Origin: a virus
Virus record (IMG/VR): IMGVR_UViG_3300035670_000514
Location: 1 to 41,066 of that record
Length of the DNA stretch: 41,066 nucleotides
Reading direction: 5' to 3' (one strand)
The first letter of the stretch is position 1. Each line of letters begins with the position of its first letter. Both the position numbers and the translations under genes were made by a program. Of the stretch, positions 6,060 to 14,918 are shown piece after piece. The notes under the pieces were generated by a model that was given only the letters and a program-made list of their open reading frames with translations, was not told the origin of the DNA and searched no databases.

Positions 6060-6230
6060 ATGCCTATTCGTGGCGTTAAGAACCCCTTTCCGAAAGTCAT
6101 GCCGCCGACCAATGGCGGGATGTTCTCTGCAAATGGGACACAGAAAATGGACCCCGTAAAGCAGTCGGCAGTGGTCAAAAAGACCGTTGCTGAAGCGATG
6201 CGGTCCAACGGCAAAGTCGGTAAGAGCTGA
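6060..6230 (+). CDS. 56-aa unknown protein
   Basis: Starts MPIRGVKNPFPKVMPPTNGG; the remainder is polar (DPVKQSAVVKKTVAEAMRSN). I chose ATG 6060 because TTGGAGG precedes it at the right distance. It overlaps the next gene by one base (TGATG). No family recognised. Confidence 0.6.
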   Translation: MPIRGVKNPFPKVMPPTNGGMFSANGTQKMDPVKQSAVVKKTVAEAMRSNGKVGKS

Positions 6231-6364
6231 TGTCGGTCACGATCTCGCCGCCCAGTCCAAACAACAAGGCGAGTGCTTACGGCGCGACCGTCAACCATGT
6301 GAAGCACCGCAAAATCGACGAGACCAAGCCAGAAATTCTTGTGGCGATTGTCGATAACCGCTGA
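6230..6364 (+). CDS. 44-aa unknown protein
   Basis: MSVTISPPSPNNKASAYGAT then VNHVKHRKIDETKPEILVAI. Its ATG overlaps the stop of the preceding gene, and it ends 16 bases before the portal start. Accepted on coupling and position; no function visible. Confidence 0.55.
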   Translation: MSVTISPPSPNNKASAYGATVNHVKHRKIDETKPEILVAIVDNR

Positions 6365-6380
6365 CTTTTGAGGGCAGGAA

Positions 6381-8534
6381 ATGGCTGAAGACATCTGGAA
6401 CGTCGAAAACTACGTCCCTCCTGCCGAGGATCAAGTCATCGACTTAGACGACGCGGTGCATGAGCTAGGCGCTCTCATTGAGACCGCCTGCAACTTCATT
6501 GACGAAGACTTCATGCCTGAGTGGGAGACTGCTCAGAAGTACTACGACGGCCTGACTGACCTGCCGACCGTGACTGGCCGTTCCAAAGTCGTGATGACTG
6601 CGGTGCGCGACGCCATTCGCAGCGCACGTCCGTCGCTCCTGCGCGTCTTTTTGCAAGCAGACACTATCGTCGAGTACATTCCTGACGGTGTTCGGCCTGC
6701 TGAATTGGCTGCCCAGCAGTCCAAATACGTCAATTCGCTGTTCTTCCGCTCAAACGGCTACCGCGCACTCTACGACGTGATGCAAAACGCCATGCTGAAG
6801 AAGCTCGGCGTGATGAAATTCTGGTTCGATGACTCGACAGAAGTCAGATACGTCGATGTCACTGCCGTTCCTGCCGACGAAATGGAGCGGATCGCTGCCC
6901 GCGAAGACGTGCAGATCATGTCCGCCATGCCGTCCGCGTCCATGCCCGTCATCATCACGCCTGACGGCACTCCTATCCAGCTTTTTGACGCCAAAGTCGC
7001 CATTTTCGATAAAAAAGGCGAAATTAGGGTCGAAAGTGTGCCGCTGGAGGAGTTTTTCATCGACGAAAACGCCTCTGGACTGGACGATTTCCGCGTTATC
7101 GGCCACCGCCGCCAAATGCGGGTCGGCACTGCCGTTGCAATGGGTCTGCCGTTTGAAGTTCTGGACGGTTTGGACACTCTGGACCCCGAACTCTACGCTG
7201 GCGCTGGTGAATCCGAGTATCGCCGTGGCTACGCCAAAGTCGAAGAACAGGAATCTATGGACCGCATGATGCGGCTCGTTCTTGTGACTGAGTGCTACGC
7301 CTACTACGACCTCGAAGGCATCGGCGTCCCGCAGCTTTACTGCTTCTGGCTTGGCGGCACGAATTACGAGCTTCTGGACTACGAAAAAGCCGCTCAAGTG
7401 CCGTTTGGTCTGATTTCCATCGACCCAGAGCCGGGAACCGTCTTCGGCAAGTCCGTTTTCGACGTGACCAAGCAGCCGCAAGACACCATGACCTCGCTGA
7501 TGCGGGCGACTGTGGACAACGCGCACTTGTCCAACAACCGCCGTCTGGCCGTCCACGACACCCTCGTCAACCTCGACGACGTGATGAACCCTGCCATTGG
7601 CGCACCGATCCGCACCAAAGCACCGGGCCAAATCCAAGAAATCGGCGTCCAGTCAACGATTTCGTCGATGTTGCCCCTCTTGCAGTTTCTTCAGCAAGAC
7701 ACTGAGAAGAAAGTCGGCATCACTGGCGCTGCAATGGGTCTGGATCACGACGCCTTGCAGTCAACAACCCGCGAAGCCGCCATGAACACGATCCAGCTCT
7801 CGCAGGGCCAGATCGAAGTCATGGCCCGCAACATCGCAGAGGGCCTGAAGACCGTTTTCAACGGCATCCTCAAGCTGTCGATGTGGCACCTGCCGCGTCA
7901 ACAAGTCATGGAAGTCAACGGCGCTTACCTGCCCGTAGACACCACTATGTTCGACGCCAACCTGTTCATGCGGGCCAACGTCGGCCTTGGGACCGGGGAC
8001 GCCACCGAGAAGCTGGCCGGATTGCAGGGCGTCTTGGCCCAGCAGAAGGAAATCATCGCCACAATGGGGCCGCAGAACCCGATTGTGAGCTATCGGAACG
8101 TCTACAACACCCTTGAAGACATGACGAAGCTCTACGGCATCTACAACGTCAGCCGCTACTTCTCCGCCGTGACGCCGGAAGTCGAGCAGATGCTGGCCCA
8201 GCAGGCCCAGCAAGCTGCTGCCAACCAGCAGCCTGTCGTTGACCCCGGCACCGCCATGATCGAAGCCGAGAAGATCAAGGCACAGCTCAAAGAACGCGAA
8301 CTCTACGTCAACGCTCTCTTGGAGGAGCGCCGTATCGCCCTCGACAATCAGATCAAGGCGCTGGAGTTTGCTGCCAAGGACGATCTGGAGCGCGATAAGA
8401 TGGCGCAAGACCTCCAAATCGCTGCCTCAAAGTCAAGGATCGACGAGCGCAAAATCAAACTTGAACAAGAGAAGATTCGGTCTGCACCGTATACTCCTCC
8501 CGAAACAGAACCTGTGAACCCACCCAATGTCTGA
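6381..8534 (+). CDS. Portal protein (podovirus type)
   Basis: A 717-aa portal, similar in length to the P22 portal. The N-terminal half holds WETAQKYYDGLTDLPTVTGR, DAIRSARPSLLRVF and MLKKLGVMKFWFDD, the usual wing/stem region. The middle has QDTMTSLMRATVDNAHLSNN and STTREAAMNTIQ; the C-terminal ~120 residues are a long charged helix (EAEKIKAQLKERELYVNALL...), as expected of a barrel. It forms the dodecameric DNA gate at the capsid vertex. The preceding AGGGCAGGAA is the ribosome site. Scaffold and capsid genes follow in the standard order. Confidence 0.92.
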   Translation: MAEDIWNVENYVPPAEDQVIDLDDAVHELGALIETACNFIDEDFMPEWETAQKYYDGLTDLPTVTGRSKVVMTAVRDAIRSARPSLLRVFLQADTIVEYIPDGVRPAELAAQQSKYVNSLFFRSNGYRALYDVMQNAMLKKLGVMKFWFDDSTEVRYVDVTAVPADEMERIAAREDVQIMSAMPSASMPVIITPDGTPIQLFDAKVAIFDKKGEIRVESVPLEEFFIDENASGLDDFRVIGHRRQMRVGTAVAMGLPFEVLDGLDTLDPELYAGAGESEYRRGYAKVEEQESMDRMMRLVLVTECYAYYDLEGIGVPQLYCFWLGGTNYELLDYEKAAQVPFGLISIDPEPGTVFGKSVFDVTKQPQDTMTSLMRATVDNAHLSNNRRLAVHDTLVNLDDVMNPAIGAPIRTKAPGQIQEIGVQSTISSMLPLLQFLQQDTEKKVGITGAAMGLDHDALQSTTREAAMNTIQLSQGQIEVMARNIAEGLKTVFNGILKLSMWHLPRQQVMEVNGAYLPVDTTMFDANLFMRANVGLGTGDATEKLAGLQGVLAQQKEIIATMGPQNPIVSYRNVYNTLEDMTKLYGIYNVSRYFSAVTPEVEQMLAQQAQQAAANQQPVVDPGTAMIEAEKIKAQLKERELYVNALLEERRIALDNQIKALEFAAKDDLERDKMAQDLQIAASKSRIDERKIKLEQEKIRSAPYTPPETEPVNPPNV

Positions 8535-8754
8535 TGCCTTCACAAAGGCCCGTAAAGCACGGGAATTATTGCAAGATTCCGTAGTCACGGACATCTTGAA
8601 TCAGATGGTTGCAGAAGCGTTCGCAGAATTTTGTTCCGTTGATAGTCAAGACACGTTAAAGATGGGCCATATTCACGCCCGAGTCAGGGCAGTGGATACA
8701 TTTCGAGCAACACTGCGCAACCTCGCGCGGACGGTCGATGAAGGGAAGCCCTAA
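8527..8754 (+). CDS. 75-aa helical protein between portal and scaffold
   Basis: MSDAFTKARKARELLQDSVV ... DTFRATLRNLARTV. All-helical and charged, with no motif known to me. It overlaps the portal by 8 bases and its TAA shares a base with the ATG of the scaffold gene. Small proteins at this point are common in podovirus head modules and may help head assembly; that is inference. Confidence 0.7.
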   Translation: MSDAFTKARKARELLQDSVVTDILNQMVAEAFAEFCSVDSQDTLKMGHIHARVRAVDTFRATLRNLARTVDEGKP

Positions 8755-9788
8755 TGGCTCTGGAAGCCGCTACACAGACCACGCAGCCAATGTCGATGGA
8801 CGACATCGCTGCATCCATGCTTGTCAAAGCCGACCCTGCCCCAGTGCAGGAGGACGACAAGAGAGCCGCTGACGAGGCTGAAACCGTCGAAACCGCGTCT
8901 GAAAACGACGCTGACTACGCTGAAAGCGACTATGACGCCGACAGCGACGTTCCTACCGATGACGCTGCTGAAGCAGACGATGAAAACTTCGAGACCTTCC
9001 AACTAACCGACGACGCGCTCGTCACGGTGACAGTTGATGGACAGGACAAAGAAGTCACGCTCGCTGACTTGAAACGCGCCTACTCGGGAGAAGGAGCAAT
9101 TGAGAAGCGCCTGCAAGTTGCCACTGAAGCCAGAAAACAGGCCGAAAACCTGAAGGTCCAAGTGGAGCAGGAGCTAAACACTGGCCGTCAAAACCTCGTG
9201 AAAGCGTTTTCTGCTTTCGAGAGCATGATGTTCCAACCGCAAGTCAGTCAGCCGGACCCGGCCCTTCGCCAGACCAACCCGACCCAATACCTCATGCAAA
9301 TGGAGGCTTGGAGGGACGATCAAGCGGAGCTTCAAACAAAGCGCGCCAAGGTCCAACAGGCTGTTCAGTTGTTTCAGCAGCAAGAAGCGCAGCAGCAAGA
9401 GCAGATGCGAGTCCAAACGGCTCAAAAGCTGGTCGAAGCTATGCCCGCCTTGCGCGACCCGGTAAAAGGCCCAGAATTGCAAAAGCTGATGCGGGAAGGC
9501 GCTAACGCCTACGGCATCAATGATGCAGAGCTGGCCGGATTCTTGGATCACCGGGTTTATCTCGCGCTTGCCGATCTGGGTGCCTACCATCGCCTCAAGG
9601 CGAAAGGGCAGTCAGCTCCAGTCAAGCCGAATAAAGCAACAACTGTCATGCGCCCCGGAGCAACTCGTGCTGTCGCATCAGCAGCCGCGTCAGCGAGGCA
9701 GCAGAAGGCCGCTCTGGAAACCGCGCGCAAGAGTGGTAGGGTCGAAGACATCGCCGCCACGTTGCTTGTCCGCAAACCGAAAAGGTGA
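8754..9788 (+). CDS. Capsid scaffolding protein
   Basis: 344 aa. The N-terminal ~80 residues are extremely acidic (EDDKRAADEAETVE, DYDADSDVPTDDAAEADDEN), followed by a VTVDGQDKEVTLADLKRAYS segment and long Gln/Glu-rich helices (EARKQAENLKVQVEQELNTG, QQQEAQQQEQMR). The Arg/Lys-rich C-terminal end (ALETARKSGR, RKPKR) may bind the capsid protein. The composition and the place directly before the major capsid gene are those of scaffolds in podoviruses with SU10-type capsids. It should leave the head at DNA packaging. Confidence 0.85.
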   Translation: MALEAATQTTQPMSMDDIAASMLVKADPAPVQEDDKRAADEAETVETASENDADYAESDYDADSDVPTDDAAEADDENFETFQLTDDALVTVTVDGQDKEVTLADLKRAYSGEGAIEKRLQVATEARKQAENLKVQVEQELNTGRQNLVKAFSAFESMMFQPQVSQPDPALRQTNPTQYLMQMEAWRDDQAELQTKRAKVQQAVQLFQQQEAQQQEQMRVQTAQKLVEAMPALRDPVKGPELQKLMREGANAYGINDAELAGFLDHRVYLALADLGAYHRLKAKGQSAPVKPNKATTVMRPGATRAVASAAASARQQKAALETARKSGRVEDIAATLLVRKPKR

Positions 9789-9794
9789 TTTATC

Positions 9795-10793
9795 ATGGCA
9801 GTCGATGCAGAAACCATCGAAACCTACGACAACACGGTTATCCGTGAAGACCTCGAACAGCAGTACACGATGATCTCCCCCGAGGAGACCCCGTTCCAGA
9901 CTGCTATCGGCGTTGGCCCGAAAGCCACTGCTACCTACCACGAGTGGACTGTCGTCGAACTGGCGACCCCCTCGACCTCGAACCGAGTCATCGAAGGTGA
10001 CGATGCTCCGGGTGAGGACGCTGGTACTCTTGGCAAGCGTTTCGGCAACTACACCCAGATCAGCGACAAAGTCGTGTCGGTGTCGAACACCTCGGAAGCT
10101 GTTGACGCAGCCGCCGAGAACGTGCAGCGCCTTGCAGCTCAGATCACTCTGAAGCTGAAAGAAATGAAGCGTGACATGGAATCCATGCTCCTTCAGAACG
10201 TCGCTGCTGCCGCTGGCTCGTCGGGTTCTGCCCGTGCGGCTGCTGGTCTGCCTGCTTGGCTCCGCACCAACATCGTCCTCGGTGTTGGCGGTGCTGCTCC
10301 CACGCTGTCCGGCACGACTTCGGGCCATCCTGACGCTACCCTGACTCCGGGTACTGCTGTTGCGCTGACTGAAGCCAACCTGAACAACGTGATCGAAGAC
10401 TGCTGGAACGAGGGCGCTACGCCGTCGATCATCATGGTCAACGCAAACAACAAGCGCGTGATCTCGCAGTCCTTCACGGGCAACTCGACCCGCTACAAGG
10501 ACGCTATCGACAAGCGCCTGACTGCGGCCATCGACGTTTATGACTCGGATTTTGGCGAGCTGACTGTGGTTCCTAACCGCTTCCAGCAGACCACTGCCGC
10601 AGACAACTACTCGGTCTACGTCCTTGACCCGGAATACGCGGAGCTGTGCTTCCTCGAAACCCCGCGTCAGACCGAACTGGCCCAGACTGGTCACGCAAAG
10701 CGTCGCATGGTCCACTGCGAATACACGCTGAAGGTCTCCAACGAAAAGGCCCACGGTGCCGTTCACGCCACCACTGGCGCGGCTCCCGCATAA
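9795..10793 (+). CDS. Major capsid protein, SU10 type
   Basis: 332 aa, HK97 fold expected. Diagnostic blocks: EEDLEQQYTMISPEETPFQT-like N-arm (written here as VIREDLEQQYTMISPEETPF), YHEWTVVELATPS, GDDAPGEDAGTLGKRFGNYTQ and a MESMLLQN helix, then PSIIMVNANNKRVISQ and VYVLDPEYAELCFLETPRQT. These match SU10/DUF5309-type capsid proteins of podoviruses. The ribosome site is weak by eye (AAAAGG). Codon choice is visibly more C-ending than its neighbours, as in highly expressed genes. A hairpin follows the stop at 10803-10828. Confidence 0.92.
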   Translation: MAVDAETIETYDNTVIREDLEQQYTMISPEETPFQTAIGVGPKATATYHEWTVVELATPSTSNRVIEGDDAPGEDAGTLGKRFGNYTQISDKVVSVSNTSEAVDAAAENVQRLAAQITLKLKEMKRDMESMLLQNVAAAAGSSGSARAAAGLPAWLRTNIVLGVGGAAPTLSGTTSGHPDATLTPGTAVALTEANLNNVIEDCWNEGATPSIIMVNANNKRVISQSFTGNSTRYKDAIDKRLTAAIDVYDSDFGELTVVPNRFQQTTAADNYSVYVLDPEYAELCFLETPRQTELAQTGHAKRRMVHCEYTLKVSNEKAHGAVHATTGAAPA

Positions 10794-10802
10794 CCAACCA
10801 AC

Positions 10803-10828
10803 TGAGGCGGCAGGCAACTGCCGCCTCA
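10803..10828 (+). terminator. Hairpin after the capsid gene
   Basis: TGAGGCGGCAG pairs with CTGCCGCCTCA over a GCAA loop, a perfect 11-bp stem with a stable GNRA tetraloop. There is no T-run, so it is more likely an mRNA 3'-end protector or partial terminator that raises the capsid transcript above downstream genes. Confidence 0.6.
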
Positions 10829-10850
10829 CCCCACTCAAACGAGGGACGAC

Positions 10851-11093
10851 ATGACTGAAGAACCGATTGCCGAAGTCGCTATCGACGCTGCCGATGACTC
10901 GCTGCCGAAGCGCCGCGCCAAGAAGGACGAGGCTCCTGCCTTGACCAAATACACAGTCATCAATGGCGCGATTTCTCCGAATGGCGGTGGCCGCGCATCC
11001 TTGATTCATCCCGGCTCCGTTGTCGCGCTGACTGCTGAGCAAGCCAAGCACTACAACCAGCTTGGCTACCTGAAGCCCTACATCGGGGACTAA
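10851..11093 (+). CDS. 80-aa head-region protein, DUF7210-like tail
   Basis: An acidic N-terminus (MTEEPIAEVAIDAADDS), a basic patch (PKRRAKKDEA), then a small domain KYTVINGAISPNGGG...IHPGSVVALTAEQAKHYNQLGY. The 'pG..V.Lt.eqA.....lGYl' pattern resembles a small conserved phage domain found next to capsid genes. Possibly a head-completion or decoration protein. Ribosome site GAGGGA. Confidence 0.65.
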   Translation: MTEEPIAEVAIDAADDSLPKRRAKKDEAPALTKYTVINGAISPNGGGRASLIHPGSVVALTAEQAKHYNQLGYLKPYIGD

Positions 11094-11096
11094 AAT

Positions 11097-11399
11097 ATGA
11101 GCCTGCCCGTTCAGCCCATTGTCGAGCGCCTGTATCTAGATTCAAATGGCACGTCGTTCCACATCATCAAACAGCAGAACGTGCAGGCTATCCTCGACGC
11201 TGCCAAAGACGCAGCGGATACGCTCAAGCCGAACACTGGCCCGGTCGGCGGCAAATACCTCGGCACTGTGCCTGTTCTGATCGCCCAACAATGGGCAAAA
11301 GAATGTGGTGCTGCTGTGGGGTCGCGCGAGTGGGCAAAGTATGCTAAAACGAAGCTGAAAGACGGCACTTGGGCGCGTCTGAGGGTGCATCAGAAATGA
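11097..11399 (+). CDS. 100-aa unknown neck-region protein
   Basis: Contains YLDSNGTSFHIIKQQNVQAI and REWAKYAKTKLKDGTWARLR. No recognised family. It lies between the capsid accessory gene and the adaptor and overlaps the adaptor start by 4 bases (ATGA). A role in head completion fits position only. Confidence 0.7.
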   Translation: MSLPVQPIVERLYLDSNGTSFHIIKQQNVQAILDAAKDAADTLKPNTGPVGGKYLGTVPVLIAQQWAKECGAAVGSREWAKYAKTKLKDGTWARLRVHQK

Positions 11400-12022
11400 A
11401 CTATGCAGCGTTCAAGGCTTATTTGGCTCGCTTCGTCTGGCGCAACGGCGACACAGTGTTCGAGGCTGACTTGGACAACATGATCGACATGGCCCATGCG
11501 CGCCTGAACCGCGATCTGCGGATTCAGCGCATGGTCGTGACTGCCGAGGCTCCGCTGACTGCTGACACACTGGTCCTGCCTGCTGACTATAACGAAATGC
11601 GGACCATCACGTCGGATAGCCCTCCTGCTCCGATGCAGTACGTCAGCCCTTACGAGCGCGAGCGGATCAAGCTGGCAAACGCCTCGACGTTCCAGCCAAT
11701 CTACACCATCGCAGGCAACGCTATCTTCTTCGTCGGCCCAATGGCAGCGACGGACAATCCTCCGCGCAGCGTGACGATGACTTACTTTGCCAAAGTCCCT
11801 GACTTTGCGACAACTGACTCGTCGTGGCTCGCAGACGAGTATCTCGACCTCTACACCTACGCTGTTCTGCGCCACACGCCTGCCTATTTAAAAGACGACG
11901 AGCGCGTGGTATTGTGGAAGAACGAATACGACGAGACGCTGGCGTCTGTCGTCAATGCTGAAGCTGGACGGCGATATGCGGGCAGCCCGCTCCGTCCCAT
12001 GATGCCGGGAGTTGTCGCATGA
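11396..12022 (+). CDS. Head-tail adaptor, SU10/gp4 type
   Basis: 208 aa starting MNYAAFKAYLARFVWRNGDT. The core DLDNMIDMAHARLNRDLRIQ, DTLVLPADYNEMRTITSD and a YFAKVPDF...WLADEYLDLYTYAVLRH block are typical of the podovirus adaptor that binds the portal and extends the neck (SU10_adaptor-like). I prefer ATG 11396, overlapping the preceding stop, over the in-frame upstream start at 11369, which lies inside the previous gene. Confidence 0.82.
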   Translation: MNYAAFKAYLARFVWRNGDTVFEADLDNMIDMAHARLNRDLRIQRMVVTAEAPLTADTLVLPADYNEMRTITSDSPPAPMQYVSPYERERIKLANASTFQPIYTIAGNAIFFVGPMAATDNPPRSVTMTYFAKVPDFATTDSSWLADEYLDLYTYAVLRHTPAYLKDDERVVLWKNEYDETLASVVNAEAGRRYAGSPLRPMMPGVVA

Positions 12023-12399
12023 GCTTGTCCAATACCTTCGAGACTACGACTCTACAGTGGTTGTTCACCACTACGTCTGTGACTCGCCCGACCGCGTGGT
12101 ATCTGGCCCTCTACACTGTAGCCCCCAGCGACACTGGCGGCGGCACTGAGTGCAGCGGCACGTCCTACGCCAGACAGTCCTTCACGTTTACTGTGTCAGG
12201 CGACACCGCCACCAACAGCGCAAACGTCGAATTTCCTGTCGCTGGATCGTCGTGGGGTACTCTGGTCGCAGTCGGTGTCTTCGACGCTCTGAGCGGCGGC
12301 AATCTGATTGCCTACGGCAACCTGACCACGTCCAAGACCATCGACACCGGGGACGTGTTCCGCATCCCTGCGGGCGATCTGGACATCACCCTCGACTGA
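12019..12399 (+). CDS. 126-aa beta-sandwich tail/fibre-associated protein
   Basis: TAWYLALYTVAPSDTGGGTE, SYARQSFTF, SSWGTLVAVGVFDALSGGN, LIAYGNLTTSKTIDTGD and IPAGDLDITLD. This order (YLALYT..P...G.E.sG..YARq.......WG....fGifDa..GG.LL..g.Lt..k.i..GD.l.fpag.l...ld) is a widespread phage tail-associated protein (Gp80-like). Here it is coupled to the adaptor by a 4-base overlap and precedes the fibre genes. Confidence 0.75.
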   Translation: MSLSNTFETTTLQWLFTTTSVTRPTAWYLALYTVAPSDTGGGTECSGTSYARQSFTFTVSGDTATNSANVEFPVAGSSWGTLVAVGVFDALSGGNLIAYGNLTTSKTIDTGDVFRIPAGDLDITLD

Positions 12400-12411
12400 T
12401 AGGACTGCCCC

Positions 12412-13068
12412 ATGACCGTATACCGCACAGGCTACGGCACTGGGGCCTACAGCGCCTACGCTTATGGATTAGACGGCAGCATCGTTGATGCTGCCTCTGC
12501 CATTTCTGCAAGTGCAGCAGTCACTGCCGCAGCGCAGAAACTTGCTGACGGTGCCAGCACGATTACTGCCACAACGACGACCACTGCGGCTGCCCGCAGA
12601 GTGCGGCAGTCAGCCTCTCAAATCGCCATTACATCTGCGGTAACTGCGGCCTGTGTTGCCATCAAAGCTGGTGCTGCTGCTTTGTCTGCAAGCACGGCCC
12701 TGACTGCGGCTGGGTTGCGAGTGCTGCAATCACCTGCGACCAGTTCTGGCTCTGCAACTCTGACTGCTGACGCTACCGCAGTGCGCCAAAGCAGCAGTCT
12801 GGTTGCCGTAGAAACTACTGTCGCGGCTACGGCAGTCGCTGTTTATTTGGATCGCGCGCAGATTACGATAACCAGTGCGCTGACTGCTGTCGCAAATCGC
12901 GTGCATCTGACTAGTGCAACGATCCCTATTTCGTGTATAGTCAGCGCCAACGGGCGGCTTTTGTGGGAACCTGAAGCCCCTGACACGGAATCTTGGAGTG
13001 TCGTTTCCTCCGACACTGAGCTTTGGACACCAATTGCGCCTGACGTAGAGCCGTGGGCGGCAGAGTAG
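12412..13068 (+). CDS. 218-aa repeat protein, probable fibre or virion surface protein
   Basis: After a YGTGAYSAYAYGLDGS start, about residues 25-185 are made of roughly 20-residue repeats rich in Ala, Ser and Thr, each with a VRQSAS.IAITSAVTAA-like core. At least seven are visible, probably beta-strand repeats forming a shaft. The C-terminal end has three W-containing segments (TESWSVVSSDTELWTPIAPD ... EPW). No enzyme motif. The place before the collar fibre suggests a fibre component. The repeats are degenerate at DNA level. Confidence 0.65.
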   Translation: MTVYRTGYGTGAYSAYAYGLDGSIVDAASAISASAAVTAAAQKLADGASTITATTTTTAAARRVRQSASQIAITSAVTAACVAIKAGAAALSASTALTAAGLRVLQSPATSSGSATLTADATAVRQSSSLVAVETTVAATAVAVYLDRAQITITSALTAVANRVHLTSATIPISCIVSANGRLLWEPEAPDTESWSVVSSDTELWTPIAPDVEPWAAE

Positions 13069-13080
13069 GGAGCCTGACTG

Positions 13081-13863
13081 ATGGCAGATACGACGACAAC
13101 GCACTTTGGTTTCGTCAAACCAGAAGTCGGGGCCAGCTCCGACACTTGGGGGACCAAGCTCAATACCGACCTTGACAGCATCGACACGCTGCTTGGTAAC
13201 GGGTCGCCGATGAAGATCGACACGGTAAATGATCGTATCGGCATTAACACTGCATCGCCAACGACGGCGCTGGATGTGGTGGGGACGGTCAAAGCGACTG
13301 CGTTTCAAGGCGACGGCTCTGCTCTGACTGGTATTGTGTCTATTCCTACTGGCCTTATTGCCATATGGTCTGGCGCTGCAAACGCAATCCCGTCTGGTTG
13401 GTTCCTATGCGACGGCGCAAACGGCACTCCCAACTTGCGTGATCGTTTTGTTGTTGGCGCTGGCACGACCTATGCCGTAGGCGCGACTGGCGGTCAGAAT
13501 GCCATCACGTCCGTCCCGGCCCACACGCACGGTTCTGGAAACTTTGTCACCAGCAACACTGGCGACCACGCCCACAACGGCTCGACCTCAAACTCAGGCA
13601 ATCATGGTCACAATTTTGGCGGGCAAACTCCGCTTTATAAAACCGCAAATAGTAATAACATTGTTTTCAATGGGCTTTCTGGCGCTAATGGAATTAGCGC
13701 CGCTGTCACCATTGCTGCTGGAGGCGCTCACGCGCATAACTTTAGCACTTCAACAACTGGCGCGCACTCTCACAACGTGAGCGGAAACACGTCCAGTGCG
13801 GGCAATGCATCGGTAGATACTCGCCCGCCTTACTATGCGCTCTGCTACATTATGAAAGGCTAA
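13081..13863 (+). CDS. Tail fibre with collar-like tip
   Basis: 260 aa. The N-terminus ([28 protein letters not shown]) is the virion-attachment segment common in fibres. Then [20 protein letters not shown] (a repeated fibre shaft motif) and the collar domain: [33 protein letters not shown]. The tip has five His-x-His pairs (HTHG, HAHN, HGHN, HAHN, HSHN), which chelate metal along the trimer axis in T4 gp12-like tips, and ends [12 protein letters not shown]. It probably contacts the host receptor. Confidence 0.85.
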   Translation: MADTTTTHFGFVKPEVGASSDTWGTKLNTDLDSIDTLLGNGSPMKIDTVNDRIGINTASPTTALDVVGTVKATAFQGDGSALTGIVSIPTGLIAIWSGAANAIPSGWFLCDGANGTPNLRDRFVVGAGTTYAVGATGGQNAITSVPAHTHGSGNFVTSNTGDHAHNGSTSNSGNHGHNFGGQTPLYKTANSNNIVFNGLSGANGISAAVTIAAGGAHAHNFSTSTTGAHSHNVSGNTSSAGNASVDTRPPYYALCYIMKG

Positions 13864-13866
13864 GCC

Positions 13867-14217
13867 ATGAAGCACGTCATAAACATTAAGGCTGATGGAA
13901 CTATGTCAGTTGTGCTTGACGACTTCCAGATTATTGGTTCAGTCGATGACCCCTTGCTTACCAGCGCGGTGGCAGATCAGTTAGCTTTGACTTTCTCTGC
14001 TATGACAGCGCAGGGAGTGTCAGAACTTCACATGGAGCAAGACACGTTTCGGACCTTTACTCACACTGTAAAAGCAGGTTTGGTGGAGGCGCAGGACAGC
14101 ATAACCGATCCTGTGTTTGCTGTTATTGTTGCCGCAAAAGCTGCGTTGGCTGCGGTTTACGATCCACAGCCTACCGAGATTAGCTTAGAGCCTACAGAGA
14201 GTAGTGCAGAAACATGA
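13867..14217 (+). CDS. 116-aa unknown protein after the fibre
   Basis: MKHVINIKADGTMSVVLDDF at the start and an Ala-rich helix toward the end (FAVIVAAKAALAAVYD). No family recognised. It overlaps the next gene by 4 bases (ATGA). Position suggests a fibre chaperone or accessory protein; there is no motif to support it. Confidence 0.65.
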   Translation: MKHVINIKADGTMSVVLDDFQIIGSVDDPLLTSAVADQLALTFSAMTAQGVSELHMEQDTFRTFTHTVKAGLVEAQDSITDPVFAVIVAAKAALAAVYDPQPTEISLEPTESSAET

Positions 14218-14915
14218 CGACAGTTCGCTTTACCCACGACGCAGGCCTTGAGGGGGTATTCCCGTCGCCAGTTGCGGCGGTGAAAAAGGCACCCGACTTC
14301 TACAAGGCGATCAAAAGCCAGTCTGACAATCATCCGGCATCTGGGACCGTAAAGCGGTGCGTCCCGTTCTTAGATGCCTTGTCGGCTGGCTTTATCATCC
14401 CGCTTTGGGCTGATCTTTATGTAGTCGCTGCTAATGGCGAACTTAATCTGTCCTTCCCGTCTAACTTTCCAATGCAAAAAAGCATTGAGAGCCACGGTTA
14501 CATCCAGATGCCGGGACACCCTATGGCTGACAAGCCCTACGGCAAAAACTTTATGAAGTTTATCAACCCGTGGGTTGTTGAAACTGATCCCGGCTACTCT
14601 TGCCTTTTCACCGCCCCTCTAAACCACTTGGACCCGCGCATCAAAATTCTTGATGGCGTCGTGGACACCGACACCTACTACAACAACGTCAACTTTCCGT
14701 TCATGTGGACTGGTGGCGATGGCGAGTTTTTCATCCCCAAGGGAACACCGCTTGTGCAAGTTATCCCCTTCAAACGGGAAGAATTTTCCGTGCAGGTTGG
14801 CGTGACGGACGACGCAAAACGCGGCACAACAACTGGCGTTCTTGGGACGCACATGAAAAATGCTTACCGTGTTGAGTTTTGGTCTCGGCGCAAAGAGCAG
14901 CCCGCAGAGGAGTGA
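14214..14915 (+). CDS. 233-aa conserved phage protein of unknown function
   Basis: Contains VKRCVPFLDALSAGFIIPLW, GHPMADKPYGKNFMKFINPW, YSCLFTAPLNHLDPRIKILD and FFIPKGTPLVQVIPFKREE. The CxPF.DAL..GF.IPLW....V block and PKGTPLVQVIPF strand remind me of conserved hypothetical proteins in cyanophage and other aquatic phage genomes, probably an all-beta cupin-like or deaminase-like fold. I assign no reaction. Coupled to the gene before it by ATGA. Confidence 0.7.
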   Translation: MTTVRFTHDAGLEGVFPSPVAAVKKAPDFYKAIKSQSDNHPASGTVKRCVPFLDALSAGFIIPLWADLYVVAANGELNLSFPSNFPMQKSIESHGYIQMPGHPMADKPYGKNFMKFINPWVVETDPGYSCLFTAPLNHLDPRIKILDGVVDTDTYYNNVNFPFMWTGGDGEFFIPKGTPLVQVIPFKREEFSVQVGVTDDAKRGTTTGVLGTHMKNAYRVEFWSRRKEQPAEE

Positions 14916-14918
14916 GCC

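Noticed and set aside
6750-7637. 295-aa open frame on the minus strand
   Set aside because: Antisense to the portal gene; the His/Val-rich composition is that of a mirror frame.
9690-11051. 453-aa open frame on the minus strand
   Set aside because: It is antisense to the scaffold and capsid genes, has no ribosome site and no recognisable domain; it exists because of the codon pattern of the highly biased capsid gene.
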